64,000 nucleotides of DNA from Methylosinus sp. H3A (GTDB taxonomy: Bacteria > Pseudomonadota > Alphaproteobacteria > Rhizobiales > Beijerinckiaceae): NCBI RefSeq assembly GCF_015709455.1, contig NZ_JADNQW010000005.1, forward strand, positions 2,968,501 to 3,032,500, read 5' to 3'. Positions 18,153-26,868 of this stretch are shown here, piece by piece. Positions within the stretch are counted from its first letter, which is position 1. Each line of letters opens with the position of its first letter. The position numbers were made by a program, and so were the translations under genes. The notes beneath the pieces were generated by a model. It searched no databases, had not been told where the DNA came from, and worked only from the letters and a program-made list of their open reading frames with translations.

Positions 18153-19790
18153 TCACGCTTCCCGATAGGCGAGCAGCATCAGCCCCGCCAAAGTGAAGGC
18201 GATCGGCCAGACGATTCCGGCGATGCGCGCGCCGCGGCCGGGAAGGCGAATCTCCAGCCAGCGGGCCGAGGAGGCGAGCAGGCCGACCAGCGCCAGAGGC
18301 GTATGGGTGATCTCGATCAGAAACTCTTCCCTTATATTGGCGAGGCCGTGCGAATGGGCGAGCAGCAGCGCGCCGCCGACGCCGGTGATGAAGGGGAAGG
18401 CGAGCGGCGCCCATTGCGTCTTCACGCGCTGCGTCCGCACGCGCCATTCGAAAATGCCGAAGCCGATGATGAGCGCGAGGAAGATGCGGTGCTGCGCGAT
18501 CTCCGGATCGCGTAGGCTTTCGATGAGTCCGAGCTGGCCGAGCGGCCAGACCGCCTCGTCCGCGCGCAGGAACAGGAAGCCCGCGAGGCCCAGCATCAGC
18601 ATCGGCCAATGGCGCGCGAAGGGGGCGAGGCGGGGCCAATGCTCGAGCAGCGCCAGCAGGCCCATCGCCGCGACGAACAGACCGGCGATATGGTGATTAT
18701 ATTCCGACCAGGCGATGTCCTGCGCGTTGCGCTGCGCGATTATGGAAGCGGTGACGGCGTCCGACGGCGGCGCGTCATCGGCGCGCGCGGTCTGGATCGG
18801 CGGCAGCGAAGTGGAGAGCGCGGCGTGGTCTGGGCTCTCGAGGCGCGGCGGCCAGTGCGGCGTCAGCCGCTCGACGATCTCGGCGACGCTCACCCGATCA
18901 CGCGCGAGATCGACCGCCGGCGGCAGCGAGGACAGCGAGGCGGCGGCGAAGACGACCGTCCATCCGACGCCGATCTCGACTTCCGCGAAGCGGCGCAGCC
19001 GCGCAAAGCCGTGCGAATCGGCCGGTTTGCGGCGAACAGCGAAGAAATTGAGCGCGCCGAGCGACAACAGGCCAGCGAAGAGGATCGTCTTCGCGCCCAC
19101 CATCACGCCATAGGAGACGCCGTAGAAATTCTCGATGGCGCCGATATAGACGAGCGACATCGCCACGCCGCCGGCGGCGATCATCGCCACCGCCGCCATG
19201 CAGAGATGCGAAAAGCGCAGGCCGATCGCGCGTTGCGTCTCGCCGTCCGGCGCACGGGCGAGCGCCATGAGAAAATAGGGGATGCCGCCGATCCAGAGAG
19301 CGACGCCGGTGAGATGGGCCAGCTCCGCGGCGACGAGGCCGGGCGGATTGTCGAGACGACTCACCGCATGGGTCGCGCCGAGCCGCGCGCAGACGAGCGC
19401 CGCCGCGAAGACGGCGAGGGGCAGGGGGCGGAGGTCGGGGCCGCGAATGGCGAGAGCGAGCGCCAGGGCCGGCGCCGCAGCGAGCGCATCCGCCTTCACC
19501 GCATCGGCGGTCAGCGCATCGGCGAAGGAGAGCTCCAGCGCGCCGACGAGCATGGTCGCGAGCGCCGCGGCGTCGAGTGTGACGAGCAGGGCGATGGCGA
19601 TGGCGCTCCAGAAGACCATGGTCCGCGTGCGCGTGGCGATCGTCTGCGCCGCCGCGCCGAGCCGCGGCGCGAGCGGCCGGGCGACGAGCAGCAGAAATAC
19701 GACGCCGCCGACCGCGAGCGACAGCGCGCTCGAAATGGAGCCGCGCAGAATGACGCTCAGAAAGCCGTAGATTTCGATGAACTGTTGCAT
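18153..19790 (-). CDS. copD: CopD-family copper transport membrane protein
   Basis: A 545-residue integral membrane protein with roughly 14 hydrophobic segments. The middle part has the CopD signature ELAHLTGVALWIGGIPYF followed by FSHLCMAAVAMIAAGG and YGVMVGAKTILFAGLLSLGALNFF. The C-terminal third (from ~residue 360) continues with additional helices and histidines (NHHIAGLF, LLLAHSHGLA). CopD works with periplasmic CopC to bring copper into the cytoplasm. Its ATG lies three bases after the copC stop, so copC-copD is an operon. In copper-demanding bacteria this pair is linked to copper uptake rather than resistance; which applies here is not shown by sequence. Confidence 0.9.
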   Translation of the reverse strand: MQQFIEIYGFLSVILRGSISSALSLAVGGVVFLLLVARPLAPRLGAAAQTIATRTRTMVFWSAIAIALLVTLDAAALATMLVGALELSFADALTADAVKADALAAAPALALALAIRGPDLRPLPLAVFAAALVCARLGATHAVSRLDNPPGLVAAELAHLTGVALWIGGIPYFLMALARAPDGETQRAIGLRFSHLCMAAVAMIAAGGVAMSLVYIGAIENFYGVSYGVMVGAKTILFAGLLSLGALNFFAVRRKPADSHGFARLRRFAEVEIGVGWTVVFAAASLSSLPPAVDLARDRVSVAEIVERLTPHWPPRLESPDHAALSTSLPPIQTARADDAPPSDAVTASIIAQRNAQDIAWSEYNHHIAGLFVAAMGLLALLEHWPRLAPFARHWPMLMLGLAGFLFLRADEAVWPLGQLGLIESLRDPEIAQHRIFLALIIGFGIFEWRVRTQRVKTQWAPLAFPFITGVGGALLLAHSHGLANIREEFLIEITHTPLALVGLLASSARWLEIRLPGRGARIAGIVWPIAFTLAGLMLLAYREA

Positions 19791-19793
19791 GGC

Positions 19794-20165
19794 TCAGCGG
19801 CCGACGCGAAAGGAGATATCGCCGCGCGTGATGTGGCCGTCGACGCTCAGCACCTGCCAGTGCAGCCGATAGGCGCCGTGTCGCAGAGCGGTGAGAACGG
19901 CGCGCAATTGGTCCGCGGCCTCGCTCTCGAGCAGAGGCAGAACGGTCCCATGCATGTCCGGCGAGATCAGCAGCAGCCGCGAGCGGCGCGCGTCGATGCG
20001 GCAGTTGAACCGCAGCCCCACCTCGAGATCGGGACCAGAGACGATCTGCGCCTCTCGCGGCGTCGATTCCGAGAGGACCGCATGCGCCTTCGCGGGCTGC
20101 GCCCCCTCTATCCAAATTGCCGTCGCCGCCCCGCCGATCGCCAAGACGATATCACGCCCCCTCAT
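19794..20165 (-). CDS. copC: CopC-family periplasmic copper-binding protein
   Basis: A 123-residue exported protein. The signal peptide is cleaved before AHAVLSESTP, giving the mature N-terminal histidine expected as a Cu(II) ligand. The C-terminal SVDGHITRGDISFRVG carries the conserved Asp and His ligands. No Met-rich Cu(I) loop is present, so it belongs to the Cu(II)-only type of CopC. It binds copper in the periplasm and passes it to CopD, whose gene follows three bases downstream. Confidence 0.92.
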   Translation of the reverse strand: MRGRDIVLAIGGAATAIWIEGAQPAKAHAVLSESTPREAQIVSGPDLEVGLRFNCRIDARRSRLLLISPDMHGTVLPLLESEAADQLRAVLTALRHGAYRLHWQVLSVDGHITRGDISFRVGR

Positions 20166-20314
20166 GCCCGCCTTGCACTCCCTCGCTGTCGCCGGCGGCG
20201 TGACAATAGCGCGGCGAACGGCCCTGCGCGCGGCTTTTTTGCGGGCGCCGCGCCTCGTTGACCGGCGCGCGCGCCGCGACTAGCCTGCCGGCCGCAGCAT
20301 GGGGACAGATGCAA

Positions 20315-21241
20315 ATGACCGCGCCAGACAGATTTTCTCCCGCCCGCTCGTTCCAGGGCCTCATTCTGACGCTGCAAAATTTCTGGGCGGCGCAAGGGTG
20401 CGTCATTTTGCAGCCCTACGATATGGAGATGGGCGCCGGCACGTTTCACCCCGCCACCACGCTGCGGGCGCTGGGCCCGCGGCCCTGGAAGGCCGCCTAT
20501 GTGCAGCCGAGCCGGCGTCCCAAGGACGGCCGTTATGGCGAAAACCCCAATCGCCTCCAGCACTTCTATCAGTATCAGGTGATACTGAAGCCCTCGCCGC
20601 CGGATTTGCAGTCGCTCTATCTCGCCTCGCTCGAGGCGATCGGCGTCGACGCCAAGCTCCATGACATCCGCTTCGTCGAGGACGATTGGGAGAGCCCGAC
20701 TCTCGGCGCCTGGGGGCTCGGCTGGGAGTGCTGGTGCGACGGCATGGAGATCTCGCAATTCACCTATTTTCAGCAGGTGGCCGGCTTCGATTGCGCGCCT
20801 GTCGCGGGCGAGCTGACCTATGGCCTCGAGCGCCTCGCCTGCTATCTGCAGGGCGTCGATTCGATCATGGAGCTGAATTTCAACGGTGGCGAGGAGGACA
20901 AGGTCACCTATGGAGACGTCTTCCGGCAGGCCGAGCAGGAATATTCACGGCATAATTTCGAGGCCGCCGATACGGAAAAGCTGTTCTCCGATTTCCGCGC
21001 CGCCGAGGCCGAATGCCGCGCTCTGCTCGCCTTCGGCGACAAGGGCGAGGGCGAGCGGCATCTGATGGCGCTGCCGGCCTATGATCAATGCATCAAGGCC
21101 AGCCACGCCTTCAATCTGCTGGATGCGCGCGGCGTGATCTCGGTCACCGAGCGGCAGAGCTATATTCTGCGCGTGCGTGAATTGGCGCGGGCTTGCGGCG
21201 CCGCCTGGCTGCGCACCGAGGGCGGCTCGGCCGCAGCATAG
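20315..21241 (+). CDS. glyQ: glycine--tRNA ligase alpha subunit
   Basis: A ~308-residue subunit of the alpha2beta2 glycyl-tRNA synthetase; it forms the glycine and ATP site. [50 protein letters not shown] and WEVWCDG-like [18 protein letters not shown] are characteristic. I start at the ATG at 20315 (MTAPDRF), which has GGGGA eight bases upstream; an ATG two codons earlier is possible. The beta subunit gene glyS, usually directly downstream, is absent: the next gene is an unrelated small SOS-type gene. glyS must therefore lie elsewhere. Confidence 0.96.
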   Translation: MTAPDRFSPARSFQGLILTLQNFWAAQGCVILQPYDMEMGAGTFHPATTLRALGPRPWKAAYVQPSRRPKDGRYGENPNRLQHFYQYQVILKPSPPDLQSLYLASLEAIGVDAKLHDIRFVEDDWESPTLGAWGLGWECWCDGMEISQFTYFQQVAGFDCAPVAGELTYGLERLACYLQGVDSIMELNFNGGEEDKVTYGDVFRQAEQEYSRHNFEAADTEKLFSDFRAAEAECRALLAFGDKGEGERHLMALPAYDQCIKASHAFNLLDARGVISVTERQSYILRVRELARACGAAWLRTEGGSAAA

Positions 21242-21260
21242 TCGGCGGCTCGATCCGTGT

Positions 21261-21295
21261 TTGACAAACGTTCTTTTTATGTTCTAAGTTTGTTC
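21261..21295 (+). promoter_or_regulatory. SOS promoter with two overlapping LexA boxes
   Basis: Three GTTC half-sites lie at 21270-21273, 21281-21284 and 21292-21295, each pair separated by exactly seven bases. This gives two perfect overlapping GTTC-N7-GTTC boxes, the LexA operator of Alphaproteobacteria. TTGACA at 21261-21266 and TAAGTT at 21285-21290 (18-base spacing) form a plausible promoter that LexA would cover. The first possible start codon of the small gene downstream is 35-45 bases away. I found no other such box in the window. Confidence 0.82.
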
Positions 21296-21330
21296 TTGTC
21301 TTTCTTCGAGTCCATTCCGTGAGGGTCGTC

Positions 21331-21726
21331 ATGTTCGTGGTCGATCGGGTCGAGCGCCGGGACGGGAGACCGGCGGAGAATTCCATCATTCGCGGCCGGG
21401 AATTGGCGGCGCTGGATCAAACCTCGCTTCGCGAGCGTTTCTACTCCTGGCGCGCCGCCGACGGCGAACGCTATGTCTGCACGATCTTTTCGGCCGAGGA
21501 GGAGGCGCTGGTGGCGGGTTTCGCGCGCGCCGTCGTCATCGGCGTCGCGTGCGACGGCGGCCAGCGCCGTCCGGTCTGCGTGCTCGCTTCGGAGGATTTC
21601 TACACGAAGAGCGGGCGTCTCGCGCGTGTCGCCGCCGGCGCTCTGGGGGTGAACGAATGGCATGTGCGCTTCTGCGCGCTGCCGGGCGCGCTCGCGCGCC
21701 GTCTCGCCAAAGCCTTGCTGAACTGA
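21331..21726 (+). CDS. predicted SOS-regulated small protein of unknown function
   Basis: A ~131-residue soluble protein I cannot assign to a named family. The start at 21331 has GAGGG five bases upstream; a GTG at 21319 would add four residues. Visible features are SLRERFYSWRAADGERYVCTIF in the first half, a hydrophobic core AVVIGVACDGG, and FYTKSGRLARVAAGALGVNEWHVRFCAL towards the end. There is no signal peptide or membrane segment. The promoter holds two overlapping LexA boxes, so it is predicted to be induced by DNA damage. It could be a regulator or inhibitor acting in the SOS response, such as the small cell-division inhibitors of Caulobacter, but nothing in the sequence proves a role. 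Confidence 0.75.
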   Translation: MFVVDRVERRDGRPAENSIIRGRELAALDQTSLRERFYSWRAADGERYVCTIFSAEEEALVAGFARAVVIGVACDGGQRRPVCVLASEDFYTKSGRLARVAAGALGVNEWHVRFCALPGALARRLAKALLN

Positions 21727-21732
21727 TGTGTC

Positions 21733-22906
21733 ATACGGGTTCCGGCTGATTGACTCGGCGACGGGGATTCCCGGGGCGAATCGAAGTAGCTAAGCTGTAT
21801 CGCCATGAATCGCTGGAGGCGGGTCATGGCGACGATAGCTGCGCATTTGAGCGTCGATGCGTTGCGTGAACGGTATGTTTCGAGTTCGAACGCGCGCGAG
21901 GCGCGGCATTTCCATGCGATCTGGCTGCTCGCCAAGGGCCACACGCTCGGCGAAGTCGCCGAGATGACGTCCTTTGCCCAGCGCTGGATCGAGCAACTCG
22001 CGGCGCGCTACAACGCAGAAGGACCGGAGTCTCTCGGCGACTTGCGCCGGCGCAACGGCTCGACGGCGACGGTGTTGAAGCCCGATCTGCTCGCCGAGCT
22101 GCGCGTTCGGCTGAACGAGCCCCCCGACGACGGAGGCTTGTGGACGAGCGCGAAAGTCGCGGCTTTTCTCGCGCGCGAATTGGGGCTGGAGAAAGTTGCG
22201 GTTCAGCGCGGCTGGGAAGCGCTGAAAGCCTGCGGCATGTCGATCCAGGCTCCACGCCCCAAAAATCCGAAGGTGGCTTCGCCCGAGGAGGCGGCGGCGT
22301 TCAAAAAAACCTCGAAGACGCCGTCGCGGAGGAAGCCGCGAAGCATCCAGAGCGATCGGTCGAGGTCTTCGCCAGCGACGAGCACAGGCTCGGCCTGAAA
22401 CCGGTCACGCGGCGCGTCTGGGCGCCCGTCGGCGAGCGGCCGATCGCGCATGGCCATCATCGCTTCGACTGGCTCTATGTGACCGCCTTCGTCTCGCCGG
22501 CGAGCGGCGAGACCTTCTGGTACGTGCACGACGGCGTCTCGAAGCCGTTTTTCGCGGCGCTGCTCGAGACCTTCGCGCGCGAAGCCAAGGCCGGCGTCGA
22601 TCGCACGATCGTGCTCGTCATCGACAACGCCGGCTGGCACGGCGAGGCTGGTCTGAGCGTGCCGGATGGCGTGCGACTGGTTTTTCTGCCGCCCTATACG
22701 CCGGAGCTGCAACCCGCCGAGACCTTATGGGCTCTCGTCGACGAGCCGATCGTCAACAAGCACATCGGAACGATAGAGGAACTCGACGCGATCATCGGCG
22801 AAAGATGCGCCGCGCTCGCGAGCGAGCGCGACATCATCAAAAGCCGCGCCGGCTTCCATTGGTGGCCAAAAATCGCCAAGCCGAAGTAATCAGCCGGAAA
22901 CCGTAT
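21733..22906 (+). mobile_element. IS630-family insertion sequence
   Basis: Terminal inverted repeats of 19 bases match at 18 positions: ATACGGGTTCCGGCTGATT at 21733-21751 and the reverse complement of AATCAGCCGGAAACCGTAT at 22888-22906. The outermost TA pairs (21734-21735 and 22904-22905) are consistent with the TA target duplication typical of IS630 elements. The element sits between the stop of the SOS gene and the stop of the converging chaC-like gene; the chaC TGA begins one base outside the right TA. Neither flanking gene seems truncated. Length is about 1.17 kb, normal for the family. Confidence 0.9.
21826..22889 (+). CDS. IS630-family transposase, two frames joined by a -1 shift
   Basis: The upstream frame codes for a helix-turn-helix DNA-binding part (AKGHTLGEVAEMTSFAQRWIEQLAARY; LWTSAKVAAFLARELG) and would end at 22398. 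The downstream frame, -1 relative to it, codes for the DDE catalytic part: D in FASDEHRLGLKP, D in LVIDNAGWH, E in TPELQPAETLW. The frames meet at a run of seven A's at 22303-22309, a plausible site for programmed ribosomal or transcriptional slippage, as known for several IS630 relatives. I start at ATG 21826, which has GGAGG six bases upstream. It may be an active element rather than a damaged one, because no other defect is seen. Confidence 0.88.
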
Positions 22907-23466
22907 CAGGCGCGCTCGGCGGCGAGTGTGGCCGTCGGAGCGGAGAGCCGGCGCACGATCTCGGCGAGGGCCGGGTCGTGAATGTCGAGCTGCTGGAGAT
23001 GTTCATGCGTGTTGCGGACATAGGAGGGATTGTCGCCCGAGGCGCCGACGCCCCCCTCCACGAGCCGCGTCATCTCGTCGATCGACAGGCGTCCGGCATA
23101 TTGCTCATGGGCGCGGTCGACGATGAAAGCGAGCGCGCGGGCCGAGCCGCCCTCGGCGAAGCGCAAACCGACGTTTCGCTCGACATAGACCGAGGTCACC
23201 AATTCGCGGGCGCGAAGATAGGCGATCGTCTCCTCGCGCGCCGCCGCGGCGACGCGAAAGGCGACCCCGAGACAAGAGCCGCCATAGTCGAGGCCGAGCA
23301 CTAGGCCCGGACGCTCCCGCGTTCCGCGGTGGACATGGGAGAAGACGCAGAGAGAGCGGTGATAGCCATGCACCCAGGCGAGGGCGCTTTCGTGAAATTC
23401 GAAGCCCGGTCGCCACATCAACGAACCATAGCCGAACACCCAGAAATCGCCGTCCATCGTCGCCAT
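22906..23466 (-). CDS. chaC: ChaC-type gamma-glutamylcyclotransferase
   Basis: A 186-residue enzyme of the ChaC branch, which degrades glutathione to 5-oxoproline and cysteinyl-glycine in the cytoplasm. The substrate-binding FGYGSLMWRPGF motif is at residues ~11-22, and the catalytic-glutamate region can be sought in the ARELVTSVYVERNVGLRF stretch. ALAFIVDR and IDEMTRLVEGGVGASGDNPSYVRNTHEHL follow the family closely. Its stop codon abuts the right end of the IS630 element, but the C terminus appears intact. It could affect glutathione turnover, which is relevant to thiol-dependent formaldehyde metabolism if the host is a methylotroph. Confidence 0.92.
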   Translation of the reverse strand: MATMDGDFWVFGYGSLMWRPGFEFHESALAWVHGYHRSLCVFSHVHRGTRERPGLVLGLDYGGSCLGVAFRVAAAAREETIAYLRARELVTSVYVERNVGLRFAEGGSARALAFIVDRAHEQYAGRLSIDEMTRLVEGGVGASGDNPSYVRNTHEHLQQLDIHDPALAEIVRRLSAPTATLAAERA

Positions 23467-23578
23467 CGATCTCCAACCCTCTCCTTTCGCGCTCCAGATT
23501 CGTTCGATTCCGCCGCCGGGTAAAGCCTTTTGTGGCGCCCAGCCGGCGCGCCGCCGCAGCTTCGGCCGATTCGATCGC

Positions 23579-24871
23579 TCAGAGCCTGTGATCTTCGATG
23601 GTGGCGACGAGCAGGGCGACGATGCCCCACACGACGGCGAAGCCGAGGAAGATCAGCAATGGGAAGGTCACCCTATGCGGATAGCGCGAGATCTCGGGGG
23701 CCGCCGGGGGAACGAATACGGTGAGATAGATGCTCTGCCGATTGGCGCGCAATTGGGCGCGGTCGAGATCGGCCTTGGAGAGCGCGTAGAAGCGTTCGGC
23801 CATGGCCTTGCGGACCTCGAGCTCCTCGAATTTCGCCAGAATTCCAGCCAGTGTGGAGCCGGACGCGCCCGTCCCGTCATTGGAGGTGAGCTTCGCCTTC
23901 AGCTCTTTGATCTGTCGTTCTGTGGCGTCGAGCTGCTCGCGCAGAACGCGCACTGTCGGCGCGTCACGCGACAATTCATGGCCGGCCACGAACAGCTCGC
24001 TGTCGAGCTTGATCTTCTGCGCGACGAGCGGCGCGAGCAGACGGCCGATCTCGCTGCCGGTCAGCGTCGGGTCGATCACGCCGAACTCGTCGCGGAATTT
24101 GTGGAGATCGGCCAGAGTCACCTGCACCGCTTCGAAGGAGCGGCGGACATCCCTCTCCGCCATTGCGGTGGCGTCGCGCCGCGCGCGCTCGGAAATGCGA
24201 TTGACCAGCGCCTCGCTCGCCGCGACGATCGCCGAGGCGAGCGTGTAGGCGTCCTCCTTGCGGAAGGCGCGGACATTGACGGTGACGAGGCTGGAGTTGG
24301 CGTCGACTGTGGTCTCGACCATGGATTGCCAATAGTCGGTCAGTTCGTCGATCGTCGCATTGCGGCGCAGACGGGTCAGAAAATCGGCTTCCGGCCGGCG
24401 GTAGAGCGCGCGCAGATCGAGCTTCGCCATGACATCCGTGACGATCGCCCGGCTGCGGATGTAGCTCGTCACGATATAGGCGTTTTGGCCGGAGGGCGTG
24501 AAGGTGAAGGTGGCGGATTCCCCCTTCGGCGTCGCGACCGCCTCCAATTCGATGGCGCGCACCGCAAAACGCGTCTCGACCGTGAATTGATCGGCCGCGA
24601 AAAAGGCGAAATAGACGGTCGCCGCGAGGGATGGGACGATCACGAAGGCGATGAAGCTCAGCCAGATCGGCGGAATTCTGGAGCGGCTCTCGAGCGCGCG
24701 ATTGGCCTCCGTCGCGATTCTCTCGACCTGGACGACGAACTGACGCGCGGCCTCGGGCGCATGGGCGAGCGGCCGCAGCCATGCGGGCGGAGCGAGCGAC
24801 CGCGGGCGCGCGTCCGGGCGCAGGCGAACGCCTTCGTCCTGCTGGTCCAGCGGCGGTTTCGTCTCGATCAT
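23579..24871 (-). CDS. KpsE/BexC-type capsule polysaccharide export inner-membrane protein
   Basis: A 430-residue polysaccharide co-polymerase/export protein. It has a cytoplasmic N terminus, a first membrane helix around residues 68-92 (IWLSFIAFVIVPSLAATVYFAFF), a long periplasmic part with coiled-coil character (residues ~190-370), and a second helix near the C terminus (FPLLIFLGFAVVWGIVALLV). This is the topology of KpsE/BexC/CtrB proteins, which connect the ABC transporter to the outer-membrane channel. RYPHRVTFP before the last helix is a typical signature. No kpsM, kpsT or kpsD is present here, so the partner genes are elsewhere. The gene follows an unknown protein by about 75 bases. 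Confidence 0.87.
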   Translation of the reverse strand: MIETKPPLDQQDEGVRLRPDARPRSLAPPAWLRPLAHAPEAARQFVVQVERIATEANRALESRSRIPPIWLSFIAFVIVPSLAATVYFAFFAADQFTVETRFAVRAIELEAVATPKGESATFTFTPSGQNAYIVTSYIRSRAIVTDVMAKLDLRALYRRPEADFLTRLRRNATIDELTDYWQSMVETTVDANSSLVTVNVRAFRKEDAYTLASAIVAASEALVNRISERARRDATAMAERDVRRSFEAVQVTLADLHKFRDEFGVIDPTLTGSEIGRLLAPLVAQKIKLDSELFVAGHELSRDAPTVRVLREQLDATERQIKELKAKLTSNDGTGASGSTLAGILAKFEELEVRKAMAERFYALSKADLDRAQLRANRQSIYLTVFVPPAAPEISRYPHRVTFPLLIFLGFAVVWGIVALLVATIEDHRL

Positions 24872-24947
24872 CGGAGCTTGCCGACAATTCGCGCCGAATG
24901 CGGCGTGCGCGTGGCGGCCGGCGCATTCGCGGCGTCATGCATCGTCG

Positions 24948-25982
24948 TCAAAAGGCCTCCTCGATCGCCTCTTTGGCGGTGTGGTAGATTTCGAGGTCTT
25001 GCTCGATCAGCAATTCGACCTCCGGCAGCCGGCGCAGCTCCCGCGCCAATTCTCCCACGGCCGCGAAATGGGGAATCGTCGGCAGCGTCGCGGGCTCTAT
25101 GTCCAGCAGAGCTTCGACCTCCTCTAAAAAGCGGTCCTGATTCTCTCGCAGTCCGACCACGGTGAAGCTGGCGAGAGCGGCGAGCGCCTTGGCGACGCCG
25201 TTCTTGGGCGGCGGCTCGTCCAGCGCATCGGAGGCGAGCTGCCGCGTCAGCGGATTGGCGAGCACGCCGATGACGTCGCGCGGCATGGCGTCGAAGGCGC
25301 GGCGCAGCCCGGAGCCGTCGGGCTCGATCTGCTGCGCGAATTCGATCGCCCGTTGATAGGAGATCATGTCTCTCGCCCCGAGCAGCTCGTCGCCGAAGCG
25401 CGAGACATGCTTCAAGGTCAGCAGCCGCTCGGCGAGCTCGAGATAGGGGTCGTGCATGAGGATGATGGTCTTGAACTTGTCGTGGATGTAATTGGAATAG
25501 GAGCTGAAGGTCAGCCGGCCGCTCACATAGAGCGAGGTGACATTGTCGAGCAGGAACACCTGGAGCGCGGTCTCACGCCCGTGCCGCTCGACGCCCTTGT
25601 GGAAGAATTGAAACTTATGCTCGACTTTTTCGTCCAGGCGCCACAGCGGAAAGAGATGTGTCTCCAGGCGAAAGACGCGGCGATGCGTGACCTCCGAGCC
25701 ATTGCGCCGCCGATAGATCATTATGCCCGACTGGGACTCGCGGATCTCGAGGCTCTGATTCAGAGCGAGATCGGGGACGATCGAATTGTCGACGGTGAAG
25801 CCGCAGAGGCCGGTCGCATGCCGGCCGGCGGCCACGAGTGAGGGCCGCGCCTCGCGGCAGGGCAGCTCCGCGATCTCTATGCCGCTCTGGGTGATGCGAA
25901 GCGTCGGCGAGGCGGAGTAATCGTCCGGTACGACATAGCCGACGATCTGGTCGCCACGGTCGGCTTCGATGTTGAACAACAT
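24948..25982 (-). CDS. conserved hypothetical protein next to the KpsE-like gene
   Basis: A 344-residue protein I do not recognise as an enzyme of known function. There is no signal peptide or clear membrane helix. The N-terminal ~110 residues look like a small beta-rich domain (GYVVPDDYSASPTLRI; GRHATGLCGFTVD; GIMIYRRR). The rest is helical, with RLETHLFPLWRLD, LQVFLLDNVTSLYVSGRLTFSSY and LMHDPYLELAERLL. The same-strand position 75 bases ahead of the kpsE-like gene suggests a shared transcript and a role in capsule production or its control. GT or sulfotransferase activity has been considered, but no nucleotide-sugar or PAPS motif is seen. Confidence 0.75.
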   Translation of the reverse strand: MLFNIEADRGDQIVGYVVPDDYSASPTLRITQSGIEIAELPCREARPSLVAAGRHATGLCGFTVDNSIVPDLALNQSLEIRESQSGIMIYRRRNGSEVTHRRVFRLETHLFPLWRLDEKVEHKFQFFHKGVERHGRETALQVFLLDNVTSLYVSGRLTFSSYSNYIHDKFKTIILMHDPYLELAERLLTLKHVSRFGDELLGARDMISYQRAIEFAQQIEPDGSGLRRAFDAMPRDVIGVLANPLTRQLASDALDEPPPKNGVAKALAALASFTVVGLRENQDRFLEEVEALLDIEPATLPTIPHFAAVGELARELRRLPEVELLIEQDLEIYHTAKEAIEEAF

Positions 25983-26276
25983 GAGCCCAATTCCGTTTCC
26001 GGCCCGTCTCGATCTCGCCGGCGTCCTTCGGCGCCCAAAGAGGGCAGGGACGCCGATTCGTCACGAATCGGCCGCCGCGCGCGCCGTCTTCGCGCGCTGT
26101 TTCGCATATAGGCGGGCCCGCCTCAAGCGCGCAGCTCTCGGCCGGCTTCGCCCCATGCTTGGTCTTTCTTACCGTATTGCTGCGCTGCGGGAAACGGCGC
26201 GCTGCATTGCGGCGAAAAATCGCGGAAGCGTCCGTCTTTCGTCAGATTTTCGCCCCGTTCCGGCAGCGGTAGGCGA
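25983..26276. other. intergenic region without a convincing gene
   Basis: About 294 bases between the start of the unknown capsule-linked gene and the stop of the small lipoprotein gene. I see no recognisable ORF, repeat or terminator. The promoter of the unknown gene is expected near its start, but no clear -35/-10 pair stands out. Confidence 0.4.
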
Positions 26277-26534
26277 TCACCACCAGCCGCGGCCCCAATA
26301 CCCGCCCCGCGGGCCATAGCCATAGGGGTAGTCGTAGCGGACGGCGCGCCGATCGGCGGAACGGTCGAGGTCCACCTGCAGCAGGCATTTCGAAAATGGG
26401 TCGGTCCCCGGCCGAAAGCCGTAGTTGCGGCAGCGCACTTCGTCGGCGGCGCGTTGCTCGGCCAGGCTCGTGGTGTTGCAGGCTCCGACGAAGAGCGCCG
26501 CGGCCGCCGCGATCAGCAGCTTGGTGATCGGCAT
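26277..26534 (-). CDS. small conserved lipoprotein
   Basis: An 85-residue predicted lipoprotein. Residues 1-18 form a signal peptide ending in a lipobox FVGAC, so C19 would be lipidated. The mature part contains RCRNYGFRPGTDPFSKCLLQVDL, where the spacing C-x3-GF-xPGT-x3-F-xxC is shared by a family of tiny rhizobial lipoproteins of unknown function. The tail is rich in Gly, Tyr and Trp (YPYGYGPRGGYWGRGWW). It stands alone and is divergent from phaR. Confidence 0.82.
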   Translation of the reverse strand: MPITKLLIAAAAALFVGACNTTSLAEQRAADEVRCRNYGFRPGTDPFSKCLLQVDLDRSADRRAVRYDYPYGYGPRGGYWGRGWW

Positions 26535-26868
26535 GTCGTTCTCCTGTCCGCCACCGGGCTCCCATGCGGGAGCGCGAATGATATCGATAATATAGCCGAG
26601 GCCGTGGCGCAGATCGAGAGGCGCGCGCCCCCGGAATCGGCCGCCGCGCGACGAAAAAAGCCATTTCTCGACGAATTCATTGCGGGATGCGTGCGGTTGC
26701 GGCTATCGTTCGGTCGAGAGTTGCGGTCGCTGTTCGCGTCGCGGGACGAGAAACGAGGAAATTTTGCTACGCACGCCGAAATATGAGAAGGGGGCCGGCG
26801 CACAACCTGCCGGCGCCGAGAAGATCGTGGCGGCGCGACAGAGCGACGACGGAGGCGGCGGGCGAAAC
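26535..26868. other. divergent intergenic region between lipoprotein gene and phaR
   Basis: About 334 bases. It must contain promoters for the lipoprotein gene and for phaR. An AT-rich patch with GATATCGATAATATA at about 26579-26594 is the best candidate for promoter DNA. No gene is supported here; the open frame upstream of the phaR start does not resemble the PhaR family. Confidence 0.45.
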
